22,500 bases of DNA from Oppiella nova (Eukaryota > Arthropoda > Arachnida > Sarcoptiformes > Oppiidae). Below the pieces are notes generated by a model that worked only from the letters and a program-made list of their open reading frames with translations, was not told the origin of the DNA and searched no databases. A program made the position numbers and the translations under genes. This document shows, one piece after another, positions 7,122 through 14,672 of the stretch. Every line of letters starts with the position of its first letter. Within the stretch, counting starts at the first letter, position 1. The DNA lies in NCBI GenBank assembly GCA_905397405.1, contig CAJPVJ010000597.1:1-22500 (forward strand), read 5' to 3'.

Positions 7122-7550
7122 TTAATCATGTTCAAAAATAGGTCGATATAGTGATGGAGTCACTAAAATCATCAATAGAATTCCAGAACAAACAAAGGCC
7201 AGATCGTTAAAAATCGCTGCATAACTGGTCATGTAAATCCAGTGCATAAAGGGCATAAAATAAATCAGAAATATTGGGAAAAATGTATAGAGATAAGCTT
7301 TTCTTGCCCATTCTTTTTTTAAACATAAACCAAAAGTGATGATGAGGATGATTAAACCTGCAATCGACATCACTCCCAATTCCCAAGCTTGCGGGTCTTG
7401 GTAAAGTGTTTTATCCAGAAGTTCTAACTCGGGTTCAGTACTGTATATATCGATGACTGCTGCAATGATAGGCAATATAAATTGCGCTATGATCAAGCTG
7501 TAATACACAGTATTGGATACAGCAGGAGAGTTTTTCATCATTTGACTCAT
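7122..7550 (-). CDS. Small integral membrane protein of unknown function
   Basis: From ATG 7550 the protein has 142 residues and about four membrane segments (starting YYSLIIAQFILPIIAAVIDI, then GVMSIAGLIILIITFGLCL, a segment around FFPIFLIYFMPF, and LAFVCSGILLMILV). The frame stays open to a GTG at 7616, but that codon sits inside the terminator hairpin of the preceding gene (7608-7637) and has no ribosome binding site, so I prefer ATG 7550; ATG 7541 and 7538 are also possible. It is coupled to the gene at 7119. No family recognised. Confidence 0.6.
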   Translation of the reverse strand: MSQMMKNSPAVSNTVYYSLIIAQFILPIIAAVIDIYSTEPELELLDKTLYQDPQAWELGVMSIAGLIILIITFGLCLKKEWARKAYLYTFFPIFLIYFMPFMHWIYMTSYAAIFNDLAFVCSGILLMILVTPSLYRPIFEHD

Positions 7551-7607
7551 TATTATTGTGATAATTAAGATAAAAGATTTAGTGAAGATTGGCAATTGAT
7601 CAATAAG

Positions 7608-7637
7608 AAAAACCACTCGATGACTGGAGTGATTTTT
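7608..7637 (-). terminator. Terminator-like hairpin after the ABM monooxygenase gene
   Basis: CACTC (7614-7618) pairs with GAGTG (7627-7631), extended by A5/T5 arms across one mismatch, giving a T run on the minus strand. Confidence 0.55.
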
Positions 7638-7646
7638 CGAGCTTTT

Positions 7647-7943
7647 TTATAGCACAATATCACTGACGAAATGTTGCACCACTTCGGTTAAATCTTTGGA
7701 AAGGTAGTGTTGTGTATAGGGCTGTTTAAAATGGGCATGGTAAGCCTGTTCCGAGTCGAAGCGTTCCCAAAGTAGTAAACGAGTTGGCTCTTGTTGGCAT
7801 TGATGCAGTTGAAATAAGCTACATCCCGGTTCTTGTTGAAGAGTGAGCTTACATAATGCTTGTAAGGCTTCACGGGTTTCTAAGATTCTGTCTTTATCTT
7901 TAATTTTTAATTCTGCGGTGATGTAAAAACCTGAACTTAACAT
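7647..7943 (-). CDS. ABM-domain (antibiotic biosynthesis monooxygenase-like) protein
   Basis: This 98-residue protein fits the single-domain ABM fold, a dimeric ferredoxin-like alpha+beta barrel. The pattern AELKIKDKDRILETREAL, EPGCSLFQLHQ, LLLWERFDSEQAYHAH and PYTQHYL is characteristic. Members include YgiN-like quinol monooxygenases and heme-degrading enzymes; others have no known substrate. No heme ligand pattern allows a finer call. AGGAG (plus strand 7947-7951 region) lies at good distance from ATG 7943. The MerR-type regulator gene lies 49 bases upstream on the same strand, so the two probably form one transcription unit or a regulator-target pair. Confidence 0.8.
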   Translation of the reverse strand: MLSSGFYITAELKIKDKDRILETREALQALCKLTLQQEPGCSLFQLHQCQQEPTRLLLWERFDSEQAYHAHFKQPYTQHYLSKDLTEVVQHFVSDIVL

Positions 7944-7955
7944 TGTCTACTCCTA

Positions 7956-7970
7956 ACTCAAATTGTGAGT
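7956..7970. promoter_or_regulatory. Inverted repeat, candidate operator ahead of the ABM gene
   Basis: ACTCA (7956-7960) and TGAGT (7966-7970) flank AATTG, directly upstream of the ribosome binding site and between the MerR and ABM genes. MerR-family regulators bind such dyads, but usually between -35 and -10 elements, which I cannot assign here. Confidence 0.3.
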
Positions 7971-7992
7971 CAAAAATATTAACTGCTCGAGT

Positions 7993-8367
7993 TCACTCTA
8001 GCTCAAGCATTTTTTGTGCATATACTTCAATTTTATAGTCGACAATGCTTTGTTCTTGCTTGAGTCTTTGAATTTCTTGTTTTAATTGAACGGAATGGGC
8101 AATAAGAAGAGCTTGTCTTTGTTTTAAGGTTTGCTCTCCTTGTAGTCGAAATTGGGCAAAATCTTGCATTTTTTCTAGAGGCATGCCTGTTGATTTTAAG
8201 CGTTTTACCCATTCAAGCCATTCCAGATCAAGTTTGGTATATACACGTCGCCCAGATTGATTACGGTGGATATTTTTCAGCAAGCCTATTTGTTCATAAT
8301 AACGCAGGGTATGGATAGAGAGTCCAGTTTTTTTAGAGATATCAGAGATAAACAAAAGTGATTCCAT
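7993..8367 (-). CDS. MerR-family transcriptional regulator
   Basis: The 124-residue protein has the MerR winged helix-turn-helix at its N-terminus: ISDISKKTGLSIHTLRYYEQ followed by IGLL, then RVYTKLDLEWLEWVKRLKSTGMPL. A dimerisation coiled coil follows (about residues 75-124, QRQALLIAHSVQLKQEIQRL region). There are no cysteines in the C-terminal part, so it is not a metal or redox sensor of the SoxR or CueR type; the effector is unknown. The likely target is the downstream ABM gene, and perhaps its own promoter, given the 20-bp tandem repeat directly upstream of its start. No good ribosome binding site precedes ATG 8367. Confidence 0.85.
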   Translation of the reverse strand: MESLLFISDISKKTGLSIHTLRYYEQIGLLKNIHRNQSGRRVYTKLDLEWLEWVKRLKSTGMPLEKMQDFAQFRLQGEQTLKQRQALLIAHSVQLKQEIQRLKQEQSIVDYKIEVYAQKMLELE

Positions 8368-8371
8368 AGCT

Positions 8372-8411
8372 TTACGGATAAAAATAGATCATAACGGATA
8401 AAAATAGATTA
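8372..8411. repeat. Tandem 20-bp direct repeat upstream of the merR-type gene
   Basis: The 16-mer ACGGATAAAAATAGAT occurs at 8374-8389 and again, exactly, at 8394-8409. The repeat unit is 20 bases and begins four bases upstream of the regulator start codon. It may be a pair of regulator sites or a recent small duplication. Confidence 0.7.
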
Positions 8412-8418
8412 TATAAAA

Positions 8419-8446
8419 AAAACCGCTCAATCTCTTGAGCGGTTTT
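8419..8446 (-). terminator. dnaK terminator (bidirectional)
   Basis: AAAACCGCTCAA (8419-8430) and TTGAGCGGTTTT (8435-8446) form a 12-bp stem with loop TCTC. It lies just after the dnaK stop; T runs exist on both strands. Confidence 0.9.
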
Positions 8447-8465
8447 TTAAGATTAAAGTGACAAA

Positions 8466-10409
8466 TTATTTTTTGTCATCTTTAACTTCAGTGAATTCAG
8501 CATCTACAACGCCATCATCAGCTTTTTGCTGTTGTTGGCCTGCATCACCACCGAATTGGTTAGGATCGAAGCCTTCAGCGCCGCCTTGACCTTGAGCTGC
8601 TTCATAAGCACGTTGAGTGATCGGCATAATGATGTTTTGTAAAGCTTCAGTTTTAGCTTTAATTGCATCAACATCATTTTCTTTTGCAGTCACTTCTAAC
8701 TCAGAAACTGCTGCTTCAATTGCAGTTTTTTCATCAGCAGTGACTTGTTCGCCAAGATCTTTCACAGCTTTGTTTGCAGAAGCAACTAAAGCATCAGCTT
8801 CGTTACGTGCTTTTGCAAGCTCTTCAAACTTACGATCTTCTTCAGCATTTGCTTCAGCATCTTTGATCATTGCTTCGATTTCAGCATCAGACAAACCAGA
8901 GTTTGCTTTGATCTGGATCGATTGTTCTTTACCAGTGCTCTTGTCTTTTGCTGATACTTTTAAAATACCATCAGCATTGATGTCGAACGATACTTCAATT
9001 TGTGGCACACCACGTGGCGCAGGTGGAATGTCGCCTAATTGGAAGTTACCCAACAATTTGTTTTGTTGAGCCATTTTACGTTCACCTTGGTAAACTGAAA
9101 TATCTACCGCTGGTTGGTTATCTGCTGCTGTAGAAAACACTTGAGATTTCTTCGCAGGAATCGTGGTGTTTTTCTCAATAATTGCAGTTAATACGCCACC
9201 CATGGTTTCGATACCAAGTGTTAATGGTGTTACGTCAAGTAAAAGTACGTCAGTTTTGTCACCAGACAATACCGCACCTTGAATTGCAGCACCAATTGCA
9301 ACAGCTTCATCCGGGTTCACATCTTTACGAGGTTCTTTACCAAAGAACTCTTGTACTTTCTGTTGAACCATTGGCATACGTGATTGACCACCAACCAAGA
9401 TCACGTCAGAGATGTCAGAAGTCGAAAGACCTGCATCTTTAAGTGCGATACGGCAAGGCTCAATTGTACGCGCAACTAAATCAGCAACTAAACCTTCTAG
9501 TTTGGCACGTGTTACATTCATCACTAAGTGTTTAGGACCAGTTGCATCCGCAGTGATGTATGGCAAGTTAATTTCAGTCGAATTAGATGAAGAAAGCTCA
9601 ATTTTAGCTTTTTCAGCTGCTTCTTTTAAACGTTGTAATGCAAGTGGATCTTGTTTCAAGTTGAAGTTTTGCTCTTTCTTGAACTCTTCAACCAAATAGT
9701 CGATCAATGCATTATCAAAGTCTTCACCACCAAGGAATGTATCACCATTGGTTGACAATACTTCGATTTGTTGGTCGCCATCTAAGTCAGCGATTTCAAT
9801 GATTGATACGTCAAATGTACCACCACCTAAGTCATATACAGCAACTTTACGGTCGCCTTCTTTTTTGTCCATACCGAACGCAAGTGCAGCAGCAGTTGGT
9901 TCGTTAATGATACGTTTAACTTCTAGACCAGCAATACGACCAGCATCTTTTGTTGCTTGACGTTGTGCATCATTGAAGTAAGCAGGAACTGTAATAACAG
10001 CTTCTGTTACTGTTTCACCTAAATAATCTTCCGCAGTTTTTTTCATTTTTTTCAAAATTTCTGCAGAGATCTGTTGCGGCGCAAGTTTTTTGTCGTTTAC
10101 TTCAACCCAAGCATCACCATTATCAGCTTTGATGATTTTGAATGGTGCAATACCGATATCTTTTTGTACTGCTTGGTCTTGATACTTACGACCAATTAAA
10201 CGCTTGATTGCGAATAATGTATTCTTAGGGTTGGTCACTGCTTGACGTTTAGCAGATTGACCCACAAGAATTTCGCCATCTTTATATGCAACGATAGAAG
10301 GTGTTGTACGGGTACCTTCAGCATTTTCAATCACTTTAACTTTATCGCCTTCAAGTACAGCAACACATGAATTCGTTGTACCTAAGTCAATACCAATAAT
10401 TTTAGCCAT
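8466..10409 (-). CDS. dnaK: Chaperone DnaK (Hsp70)
   Basis: This 647-residue protein is a full-length Hsp70. The ATPase domain starts with [14 protein letters not shown] and contains the diagnostic [13 protein letters not shown] and [10 protein letters not shown]; the linker and substrate-binding domain follow ([18 protein letters not shown]), and the lid ends in a Gly/Gln-rich tail closing with EVKDDKK. It folds new and damaged proteins in the cytosol with DnaJ and GrpE. A ribosome binding sequence AGAGGA precedes the ATG at about nine bases. A sigma-32-like promoter lies at 10493-10520, and the leader can fold. grpE lies upstream on the same strand, with 166 bases between; dnaJ is not in the window. 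Confidence 0.99.
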   Translation of the reverse strand: MAKIIGIDLGTTNSCVAVLEGDKVKVIENAEGTRTTPSIVAYKDGEILVGQSAKRQAVTNPKNTLFAIKRLIGRKYQDQAVQKDIGIAPFKIIKADNGDAWVEVNDKKLAPQQISAEILKKMKKTAEDYLGETVTEAVITVPAYFNDAQRQATKDAGRIAGLEVKRIINEPTAAALAFGMDKKEGDRKVAVYDLGGGTFDVSIIEIADLDGDQQIEVLSTNGDTFLGGEDFDNALIDYLVEEFKKEQNFNLKQDPLALQRLKEAAEKAKIELSSSNSTEINLPYITADATGPKHLVMNVTRAKLEGLVADLVARTIEPCRIALKDAGLSTSDISDVILVGGQSRMPMVQQKVQEFFGKEPRKDVNPDEAVAIGAAIQGAVLSGDKTDVLLLDVTPLTLGIETMGGVLTAIIEKNTTIPAKKSQVFSTAADNQPAVDISVYQGERKMAQQNKLLGNFQLGDIPPAPRGVPQIEVSFDINADGILKVSAKDKSTGKEQSIQIKANSGLSDAEIEAMIKDAEANAEEDRKFEELAKARNEADALVASANKAVKDLGEQVTADEKTAIEAAVSELEVTAKENDVDAIKAKTEALQNIIMPITQRAYEAAQGQGGAEGFDPNQFGGDAGQQQQKADDGVVDAEFTEVKDDKK

Positions 10410-10435
10410 AAATCAAATTCCTCTAAATTCTTTTG

Positions 10436-10479
10436 AATCCCTGGTTTCCTCTTTTTGCAAAGGGGAGTTAAAAGGGATT
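10436..10479 (-). promoter_or_regulatory. Two-tier hairpin in the dnaK 5' leader
   Basis: On the minus strand AATCCCT pairs with AGGGATT (10473-10479 with 10436-10442). Inside the loop CCCCTTT pairs with AAAGAGG around GCAA, a GNRA-type tetraloop, with one C-A mismatch. It sits between the heat-shock promoter and the ribosome binding site and may affect mRNA stability or translation. Confidence 0.4.
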
Positions 10480-10492
10480 TTCTTGTTATCCG

Positions 10493-10520
10493 ATATGAGA
10501 GCCATTCAAAAATTTTCAAG
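10493..10520 (-). promoter_or_regulatory. Sigma-32 (RpoH) type promoter of dnaK
   Basis: On the minus strand CTTGAA (10515-10520) is followed after 13 bases by CTCTCATAT (10493-10501), close to the heat-shock consensus CTTGAA-N13-CCCCATNT. Confidence 0.75.
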
Positions 10521-10575
10521 TCATGATTTGTGAAAATTCATGAAAATATTTTTAAAAAGCTCCTATTTATTACGC

Positions 10576-11115
10576 TTATTGACCAACCATCACCATTGCA
10601 GGGCGAAGTAGTCGACCATTTAAGGTGTAGCCTTTTTGCAAAACTGTGCCAATTTGGTTGGCTTGTGCATTTGGGTCGATCCCGACAGCTTGATGTAAGT
10701 CAGCGTTAAAACCATTGGTTGTGTCTGCTTCAACAACACCGAATTTTTCTAAAGTGGTGAGAAGTGATTTCAAAGTCAGTTTTACGCCTTCGAGTACAGG
10801 TGTTTCTTCATCACCACCTGCAAGAATTGCACGTTCAAGGTTGTCGACAGAATTTAATAATTCTTTCGCAAACTTTTCTAACACAATGTCTTTATGCTTT
10901 TCAGCATCACGTTGAATACGTTCTACACTTTTTTGTGCTTCATAAACTGCATTTGCAGTACGTGCTTTTTCGAGTTTTAAGCTCTCTTCAAGATGACTGA
11001 TTTGAGCCTGTAAAGCTTCAACGGTAACTTCAACCTGTTCATTTTCAGCCTGAGTTTGCTGTTCGGCTTGCTCGTTTTGAATATCTTGGGCTTCTTGATT
11101 CTGCTCAGTTGCCAT
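10576..11115 (-). CDS. grpE: Nucleotide exchange factor GrpE
   Basis: This 179-residue protein has an acidic Gln/Glu-rich N-terminus, a long coiled-coil helix (residues about 35-90, with [20 protein letters not shown]), and the conserved C-terminal beta domain ([20 protein letters not shown], then [21 protein letters not shown]). It releases ADP from DnaK and acts as a thermal sensor in the cytosol. ATG 11115 is chosen by similarity to related GrpE N-termini and a GGAG eight bases upstream. An in-frame ATG at 11148 also has a good AAGGA at seven bases and would add [11 protein letters not shown], so two forms are possible. A sigma-32-like promoter lies upstream. Confidence 0.97.
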   Translation of the reverse strand: MATEQNQEAQDIQNEQAEQQTQAENEQVEVTVEALQAQISHLEESLKLEKARTANAVYEAQKSVERIQRDAEKHKDIVLEKFAKELLNSVDNLERAILAGGDEETPVLEGVKLTLKSLLTTLEKFGVVEADTTNGFNADLHQAVGIDPNAQANQIGTVLQKGYTLNGRLLRPAMVMVGQ

Positions 11116-11227
11116 TGATTTACTCCGTTTAAATGGGTTCTTAAACATGTACAGTCCTTATCGGCAGCAGTTTTGCACTGTGTTCATTTTTGAACTGCCA
11201 TGATCGTTTAATTCATTAATGAATAAG

Positions 11228-11255
11228 AAATGTGGGCGAGCCGCTAAAATTCAAG
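11228..11255 (-). promoter_or_regulatory. Sigma-32 (RpoH) type promoter of grpE
   Basis: On the minus strand CTTGAA (11250-11255) is followed after 13 bases by CCCACATTT (11228-11236), matching the heat-shock consensus well. Confidence 0.8.
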
Positions 11256-11339
11256 CAGTTTTAGACATTATTTAATGAAATTCAGTGAAAAAAGCGGATC
11301 TAACAGAGAAATCTTAAAATTTAAAGATATTTTTGTTGG

Positions 11340-11369
11340 AATAATCATCAAATCAATGATTATTTTTTT
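11340..11369 (+). terminator. Hairpin with T run, no gene upstream
   Basis: AATAATCAT (11340-11348) pairs with ATGATTATT (11356-11364) and is followed by T. The stem is AT-rich, so it is a weak terminator; no plus-strand gene ends here. Confidence 0.35.
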
Positions 11370-11510
11370 AGATTAAAAATTTAAATTTATGAGGAATTGA
11401 TGCGGTTATTGCTTAAAAATGATGAGTAAATTCAAAAATTAAAATTGAATGAATAGATCAAAATACTTAACTCACATGTAAAACCGATTAAACTTATTGA
11501 AAATAAGGCT

Positions 11511-11539
11511 TTGCGAAAAAGCAATAATTTAATTATCAT
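11511..11539 (+). promoter_or_regulatory. Sigma-70-like promoter of a candidate small RNA
   Basis: TTGCGA (11511-11516) and TATCAT (11534-11539) are separated by 17 bases. It lies about 90 bases ahead of a strong terminator with no ORF between. Confidence 0.4.
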
Positions 11540-11545
11540 GCTTCA

Positions 11546-11628
11546 TAGATTCTATGGCTGTAGTTTCTTTTTTTAGTTTGAACAATGTTTTCATCGCTTA
11601 TCCAATCTTCTTGGGTAAGCTTTTTTTT
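11546..11628 (+). ncRNA. Candidate small RNA of about 80 nt
   Basis: The segment between the promoter-like sequence at 11511-11539 and the terminator at 11596-11628 holds no reading frame of note. A short hairpin (CATAG/CTATG, 11544-11556) lies at the presumed 5' end, followed by a U-rich stretch that could bind Hfq. I do not recognise it as 6S, tmRNA, SRP or RNase P RNA. The 5' end is inferred from the promoter position only. Confidence 0.4.
11596..11628 (+). terminator. Strong orphan rho-independent terminator
   Basis: GCTTATCCAA (11596-11605) pairs with TTGGGTAAGC (11611-11620), with one T-G wobble, around TCTTC; eight T follow. No annotated gene ends upstream, which implies an unannotated transcript. 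Confidence 0.85.
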
Positions 11629-11788
11629 GTCTTGTAAAAACCATTAACAATGTAAGTAATGCGAAACTTTTATGGTAAAAGTATATCTTTTATTAGATAG
11701 ACTTTTGCCTAATCGCATTCAATCCCATCAAAAAATCCAGCGAAATGAAACAAGTATAATGAAAAATAAAATAGGTCAATCTAAATCA

Positions 11789-11818
11789 TTGATTTAATAA
11801 ACTTTGCATAACTTATAC
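11789..11818 (+). promoter_or_regulatory. Possible promoter of the small lipoprotein gene
   Basis: TTGATT (11789-11794) and TTATAC (11813-11818) are separated by 18 bases. A start near 11825 would give a leader of roughly 115 nt that includes the hairpin at 11886-11911. Confidence 0.35.
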
Positions 11819-11885
11819 GGCAATACCTTAAAAGTCTAACCAAGCTTCAACGAAGTTTGCAGAAAAAATAGCAATCATAGTCAGC

Positions 11886-11916
11886 ACGACAACGCAGTCC
11901 TGTGTTGCCGTTTTTT
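11886..11916 (+). terminator. Terminator-like hairpin in the lipoprotein gene leader
   Basis: ACGACAACGCAG pairs with CTGTGTTGCCGT over 12 positions with one mismatch and one wobble, followed by TTTTTT (11911-11916). It lies 25 bases ahead of the lipoprotein start, so it either ends a small upstream transcript or works as an attenuator. Confidence 0.55.
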
Positions 11917-11940
11917 GATAGAGTGATAAAGGAATTTATG

Positions 11941-12207
11941 ATGAAAAAATCAGGTCTTATTTTTATGCTATTGGCTGGTGTTGCGGTCATGAGTACGGCG
12001 TGTACATCAAGTGAAACAACACAAGCACCTGAAACGACCCAATCAGCACCAATGAGTTCTGCAGATCAACAACAATCGGCACAAACTTCGACGGTAGATC
12101 CGACTCAACAAGGTACTGCTGTTGAGGGCGATGCGACGATTCAGCAATCACAACCTGCTCAAGCAACCAATGACCCAAGTTTAGTTGAACAACCTTCAGC
12201 TCAATAA
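11941..12207 (+). CDS. Small Ser/Thr/Gln-rich lipoprotein
   Basis: The protein has 88 residues. A lipoprotein-type signal (MKKSGLIFMLLAGVAVMS) leads to Cys21 in the context S-T-A-C; the -3 position is Ser rather than the usual Leu, so the lipobox is imperfect. The mature part is low complexity, rich in Gln, Thr, Ser, Ala and Pro, and probably unfolded at the envelope surface. ATG 11941 is preferred over the adjacent ATG 11938, because AAAGGA lies seven bases upstream of it. The gene stands alone between a leader hairpin and a strong shared terminator. The function is unknown. Confidence 0.75.
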   Translation: MKKSGLIFMLLAGVAVMSTACTSSETTQAPETTQSAPMSSADQQQSAQTSTVDPTQQGTAVEGDATIQQSQPAQATNDPSLVEQPSAQ

Positions 12208-12217
12208 GTTTTAAAAT

Positions 12218-12261
12218 AAAAAATCAGGCAATTTATGGATGCCTCCATTGCCTGATTTTTT
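12218..12261. terminator. Strong bidirectional terminator
   Basis: The 15-base arm at 12218-12232 (AAAAAATCAGGCAAT) pairs perfectly with ATTGCCTGATTTTTT at 12247-12261. It separates the convergent lipoprotein and solute-binding protein genes. Confidence 0.95.
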
Positions 12262-12283
12262 ATCAATAACTTTTGAAGAGATG

Positions 12284-13291
12284 TTATTCACCCGCCAAAG
12301 AACATTCAAAATTGGTTCGATCTACAGTACAACGTGCCCGTTTAAGCACTGACATCATGGTCGGATCGTAAATACCTTGTCGGGTTAAATCCATACGTCC
12401 ATCTCGTAACAGCTTTTGATATTTTTCAGTATCTACTTTACTTAAATTCAAACGATATTTAGCAGGAATGCCTTCTTCTAAACGTTTGACCATACTGAAT
12501 TGACGCGGAAGTTGCTTGATAAACCAGGTTCTAGAATCATTGCCAAAAGTAGCTGGGAATTTTTGAGATCTAAACACCAGATCAGCAGTAACATTAAGCA
12601 CTGGAAAATTGATCAATGCACCTTTAGAGCCAAGCCCTTTTTCCATTTCTAAAGGTTTAAATGCATAGGCTGGTGCCCCCACCATTGGTACTTCACCTGT
12701 ATTAAACTTCTTAATAAAATTGGAAATATCGGATGGAACAGGAATTGCTCCAACACGTTCAACCATTGCAATCTGTGCTTTGTCATACGCCAATACCGCA
12801 AATTTTTTACCTTTACCTTTTTCAATGGTATTGATGGCTCGATCATTCACAAAGATATAGGCAGGGCCAATTTGACCGATTCCACCAATTTCTATTTCTT
12901 CATTGTCTATCTTGGTTTTTAAGCGTTTTACATTACGTTTATCCAAGACAAAGGTAATCGCTTTGAGCGCAATGGCATTGGTTGGAACACCACCCAACGC
13001 ATCAATAGATCCTGCGAATTTATTGTATTGGCGTGCACGCATTGTGGTGATATAGGCAGCATCACATTTACCATTTTTAAAATCTTTATCAGCAAGCTCT
13101 TCATTTTGGTAAGCAATGAGCTGGACATCGGTATTCCATGTTTTTGCAGCGAGTGCCCACTCTTCCATCATTTTATAGGATTCACCAGCTTTCCCTAATA
13201 AATCAAAAACACAGATTTCTTGTTTTGCTTGAGAGGTACTTGATATTCCTAATAATACGATTGTAGTAAGGGCAAGAAATTCCTTTTTCAT
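12284..13291 (-). CDS. Periplasmic solute-binding protein, DUF6091-like
   Basis: The 335-residue protein has a Sec signal peptide (MKKEFLALTTIVLLGISSTS, with likely cleavage after SQA at about residue 22). The mature part begins QEICVFDLLGKAGESYKMM and continues with an alternating alpha/beta pattern (CDAAYITTMRARQYN, then IGGIGQIGPAYIFVND) that resembles periplasmic substrate-binding proteins, and the whole looks like the DUF6091 putative solute-binding family seen in Acinetobacter and relatives. The ligand is unknown. Four cysteines are present in the mature part. AAGGA sits seven bases before ATG 13291. It is divergent from tauA with a 370-bp gap, so a shared regulator is possible but unproven; no permease gene accompanies it. 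Confidence 0.75.
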   Translation of the reverse strand: MKKEFLALTTIVLLGISSTSQAKQEICVFDLLGKAGESYKMMEEWALAAKTWNTDVQLIAYQNEELADKDFKNGKCDAAYITTMRARQYNKFAGSIDALGGVPTNAIALKAITFVLDKRNVKRLKTKIDNEEIEIGGIGQIGPAYIFVNDRAINTIEKGKGKKFAVLAYDKAQIAMVERVGAIPVPSDISNFIKKFNTGEVPMVGAPAYAFKPLEMEKGLGSKGALINFPVLNVTADLVFRSQKFPATFGNDSRTWFIKQLPRQFSMVKRLEEGIPAKYRLNLSKVDTEKYQKLLRDGRMDLTRQGIYDPTMMSVLKRARCTVDRTNFECSLAGE

Positions 13292-13664
13292 GTTATATCC
13301 TTATACTTAAAACGCGTTTTATTTATACTAAATATAGTAATTTTATTTGAATAAAAATAGAGTTTTTACTCTATTTCCGATGAATAAACCATTGAATAGC
13401 TTACTTAATGTGATTTATTTATCTTAATAAAATATTATTGTGATGTTATTTTGATATTGTTGTGATTGTTGGTGTGGGTTTAGTGGCTCCATTAAAATCT
13501 TGTTAATTTTGATCGATCTAGAAAAATAAAATAGATTTCAAGTTTTGTTAATCAATAAAACGTATAAGTAAATCTAAAAAACGTATTTTTAATAATATAC
13601 AAAAAAACCGTACCATGAACCTGATTCCCATCTCTTTTTATTTATTTTAGTCCACACATTGATC
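13292..13664. other. AT-rich intergenic region between divergent solute-binding protein and tauA genes
   Basis: This 373-bp stretch without a gene must hold both divergent promoters. I see a perfect palindrome AAAACGCGTTTT (13309-13320) near the minus-strand gene, and ACGTAT repeated near 13560 and 13581 on the tauA side. No -35/-10 pair is convincing. Confidence 0.5.
13309..13320. promoter_or_regulatory. Perfect 12-bp palindrome, candidate operator
   Basis: AAAACGCGTTTT lies 18 bases upstream of the solute-binding protein start codon. CG-centred palindromes of this size are typical of TetR- or LacI-type sites; the regulator is unknown. Confidence 0.4.
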
Positions 13665-14654
13665 ATGAAATTTCAGCAACTGATTTTGCTTTGCTCAGCT
13701 ATAAGTTTATATAGCTATAGTGGTTTGGCAAATGCTCGCCCTATCGTCATTGGTTATCAAACCAACATAGAACCTGCAAAAGTTGCACAGGCTGATGGTG
13801 TGTATGACAAAGTGATTGGGGAAAAACTGGATTGGCGCTTATTTAATAGTGGTGCAGAGGTTTTAACTGCATTGGCTTCTGGTTCTGTAGATATCGCACT
13901 GATTGGCTCAAGTCCGTTAGGGGCAGCTGTTGCCAATAATTTGCCCATAGAGGTGTTTTTAATTTCTACCGATCTGAAAAGTGCGGAAGCCTTAGTGGTG
14001 AGAAATGGCTCAGGAATTAATAGTCCTCAGGACTTGATTGGGAAAAAGGTGGCCACGCCATTTGCTTCGACTTCCCATTACAGTTTATTGGGGGCTTTGC
14101 AGCATTGGAATATTAAAACCAATCAAATACGGTTGTTGAACCTAAAACCAGCTGAAATTAATGCAGCATGGCGCAGAGGCGATATAGATGCAGCTTTTGT
14201 CTGGTCACCTGCACTTGCCAATATTAAGAAAACCGGCAAGGTCATCACAGATGCAGGGCAGGTTGGGCAATGGGGATCTCCTACATTTGAAGTTTGGGTA
14301 GCACGTAAAGATTTTGTACAGAAGCATCCTGATGTCTTAGCAAAGTTTTCAACAGTAACACTGAACTATTACCAATCTTATAACCAGAATAAAAGTCGTT
14401 GGACTGCCAACTCGGCTGAAGTGCAAAAAATTGCCAAAATTACCGGCGTAGATGCTCAAGATGTGCCAGCGCTTCTTGCTGGCGCCGCCTATCCAGATCG
14501 TCAGGCGCAATTAAGCACTCAATACCTTGGTGGGCGGACCACACAAAATATTGTCAACTCAGTGAACTTTTTAAAAGCACAAGGTCTGGTGAGAAAGGTT
14601 TCTCCAAATTATCAACAGTTTATTAACACGCGTTTTATTCAAACATCGAAATAG
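13665..14654 (+). CDS. tauA: Taurine ABC transporter substrate-binding protein TauA
   Basis: The 329-residue protein captures taurine in the periplasm and delivers it to TauBC. A Sec signal ends near NA-RPIVIGYQ (about residue 24). The fold is that of SsuA/TauA-type binding proteins: VIGYQTNIEPAKVAQADGVY, GSVDIALIGSSPLGAAVANN, GKKVATPFASTSHYSLLGAL, and GDIDAAFVWSPALA. The order tauA-tauB-tauC-tauD supports taurine rather than other sulfonates. ATG 13665 is chosen since it starts the signal peptide with M-K-F; the in-frame TTG at 13659 would only add two residues. tauB follows after 18 bases. Confidence 0.95.
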   Translation: MKFQQLILLCSAISLYSYSGLANARPIVIGYQTNIEPAKVAQADGVYDKVIGEKLDWRLFNSGAEVLTALASGSVDIALIGSSPLGAAVANNLPIEVFLISTDLKSAEALVVRNGSGINSPQDLIGKKVATPFASTSHYSLLGALQHWNIKTNQIRLLNLKPAEINAAWRRGDIDAAFVWSPALANIKKTGKVITDAGQVGQWGSPTFEVWVARKDFVQKHPDVLAKFSTVTLNYYQSYNQNKSRWTANSAEVQKIAKITGVDAQDVPALLAGAAYPDRQAQLSTQYLGGRTTQNIVNSVNFLKAQGLVRKVSPNYQQFINTRFIQTSK

Positions 14655-14672
14655 AGATCGGAAGTATTCATC

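Noticed and set aside
7551-7616. N-terminal extension from GTG 7616 of the membrane protein gene
   Set aside because: The GTG lies within the terminator hairpin of the preceding gene and has no ribosome binding site.
8617-9960. Several plus-strand ORFs antisense to dnaK
   Set aside because: Long open frames opposite dnaK are expected from its codon bias; none resembles a protein or has a start signal.
11309-11330. AT-rich near-palindrome around ATCTT...AAGAT
   Set aside because: Imperfect and of low complexity; expected by chance in this AT-rich gap.
12649-13128. Minus-strand ORFs within the DUF6091-like gene in other frames
   Set aside because: Frame shadows of a continuous gene with a good start and signal peptide.
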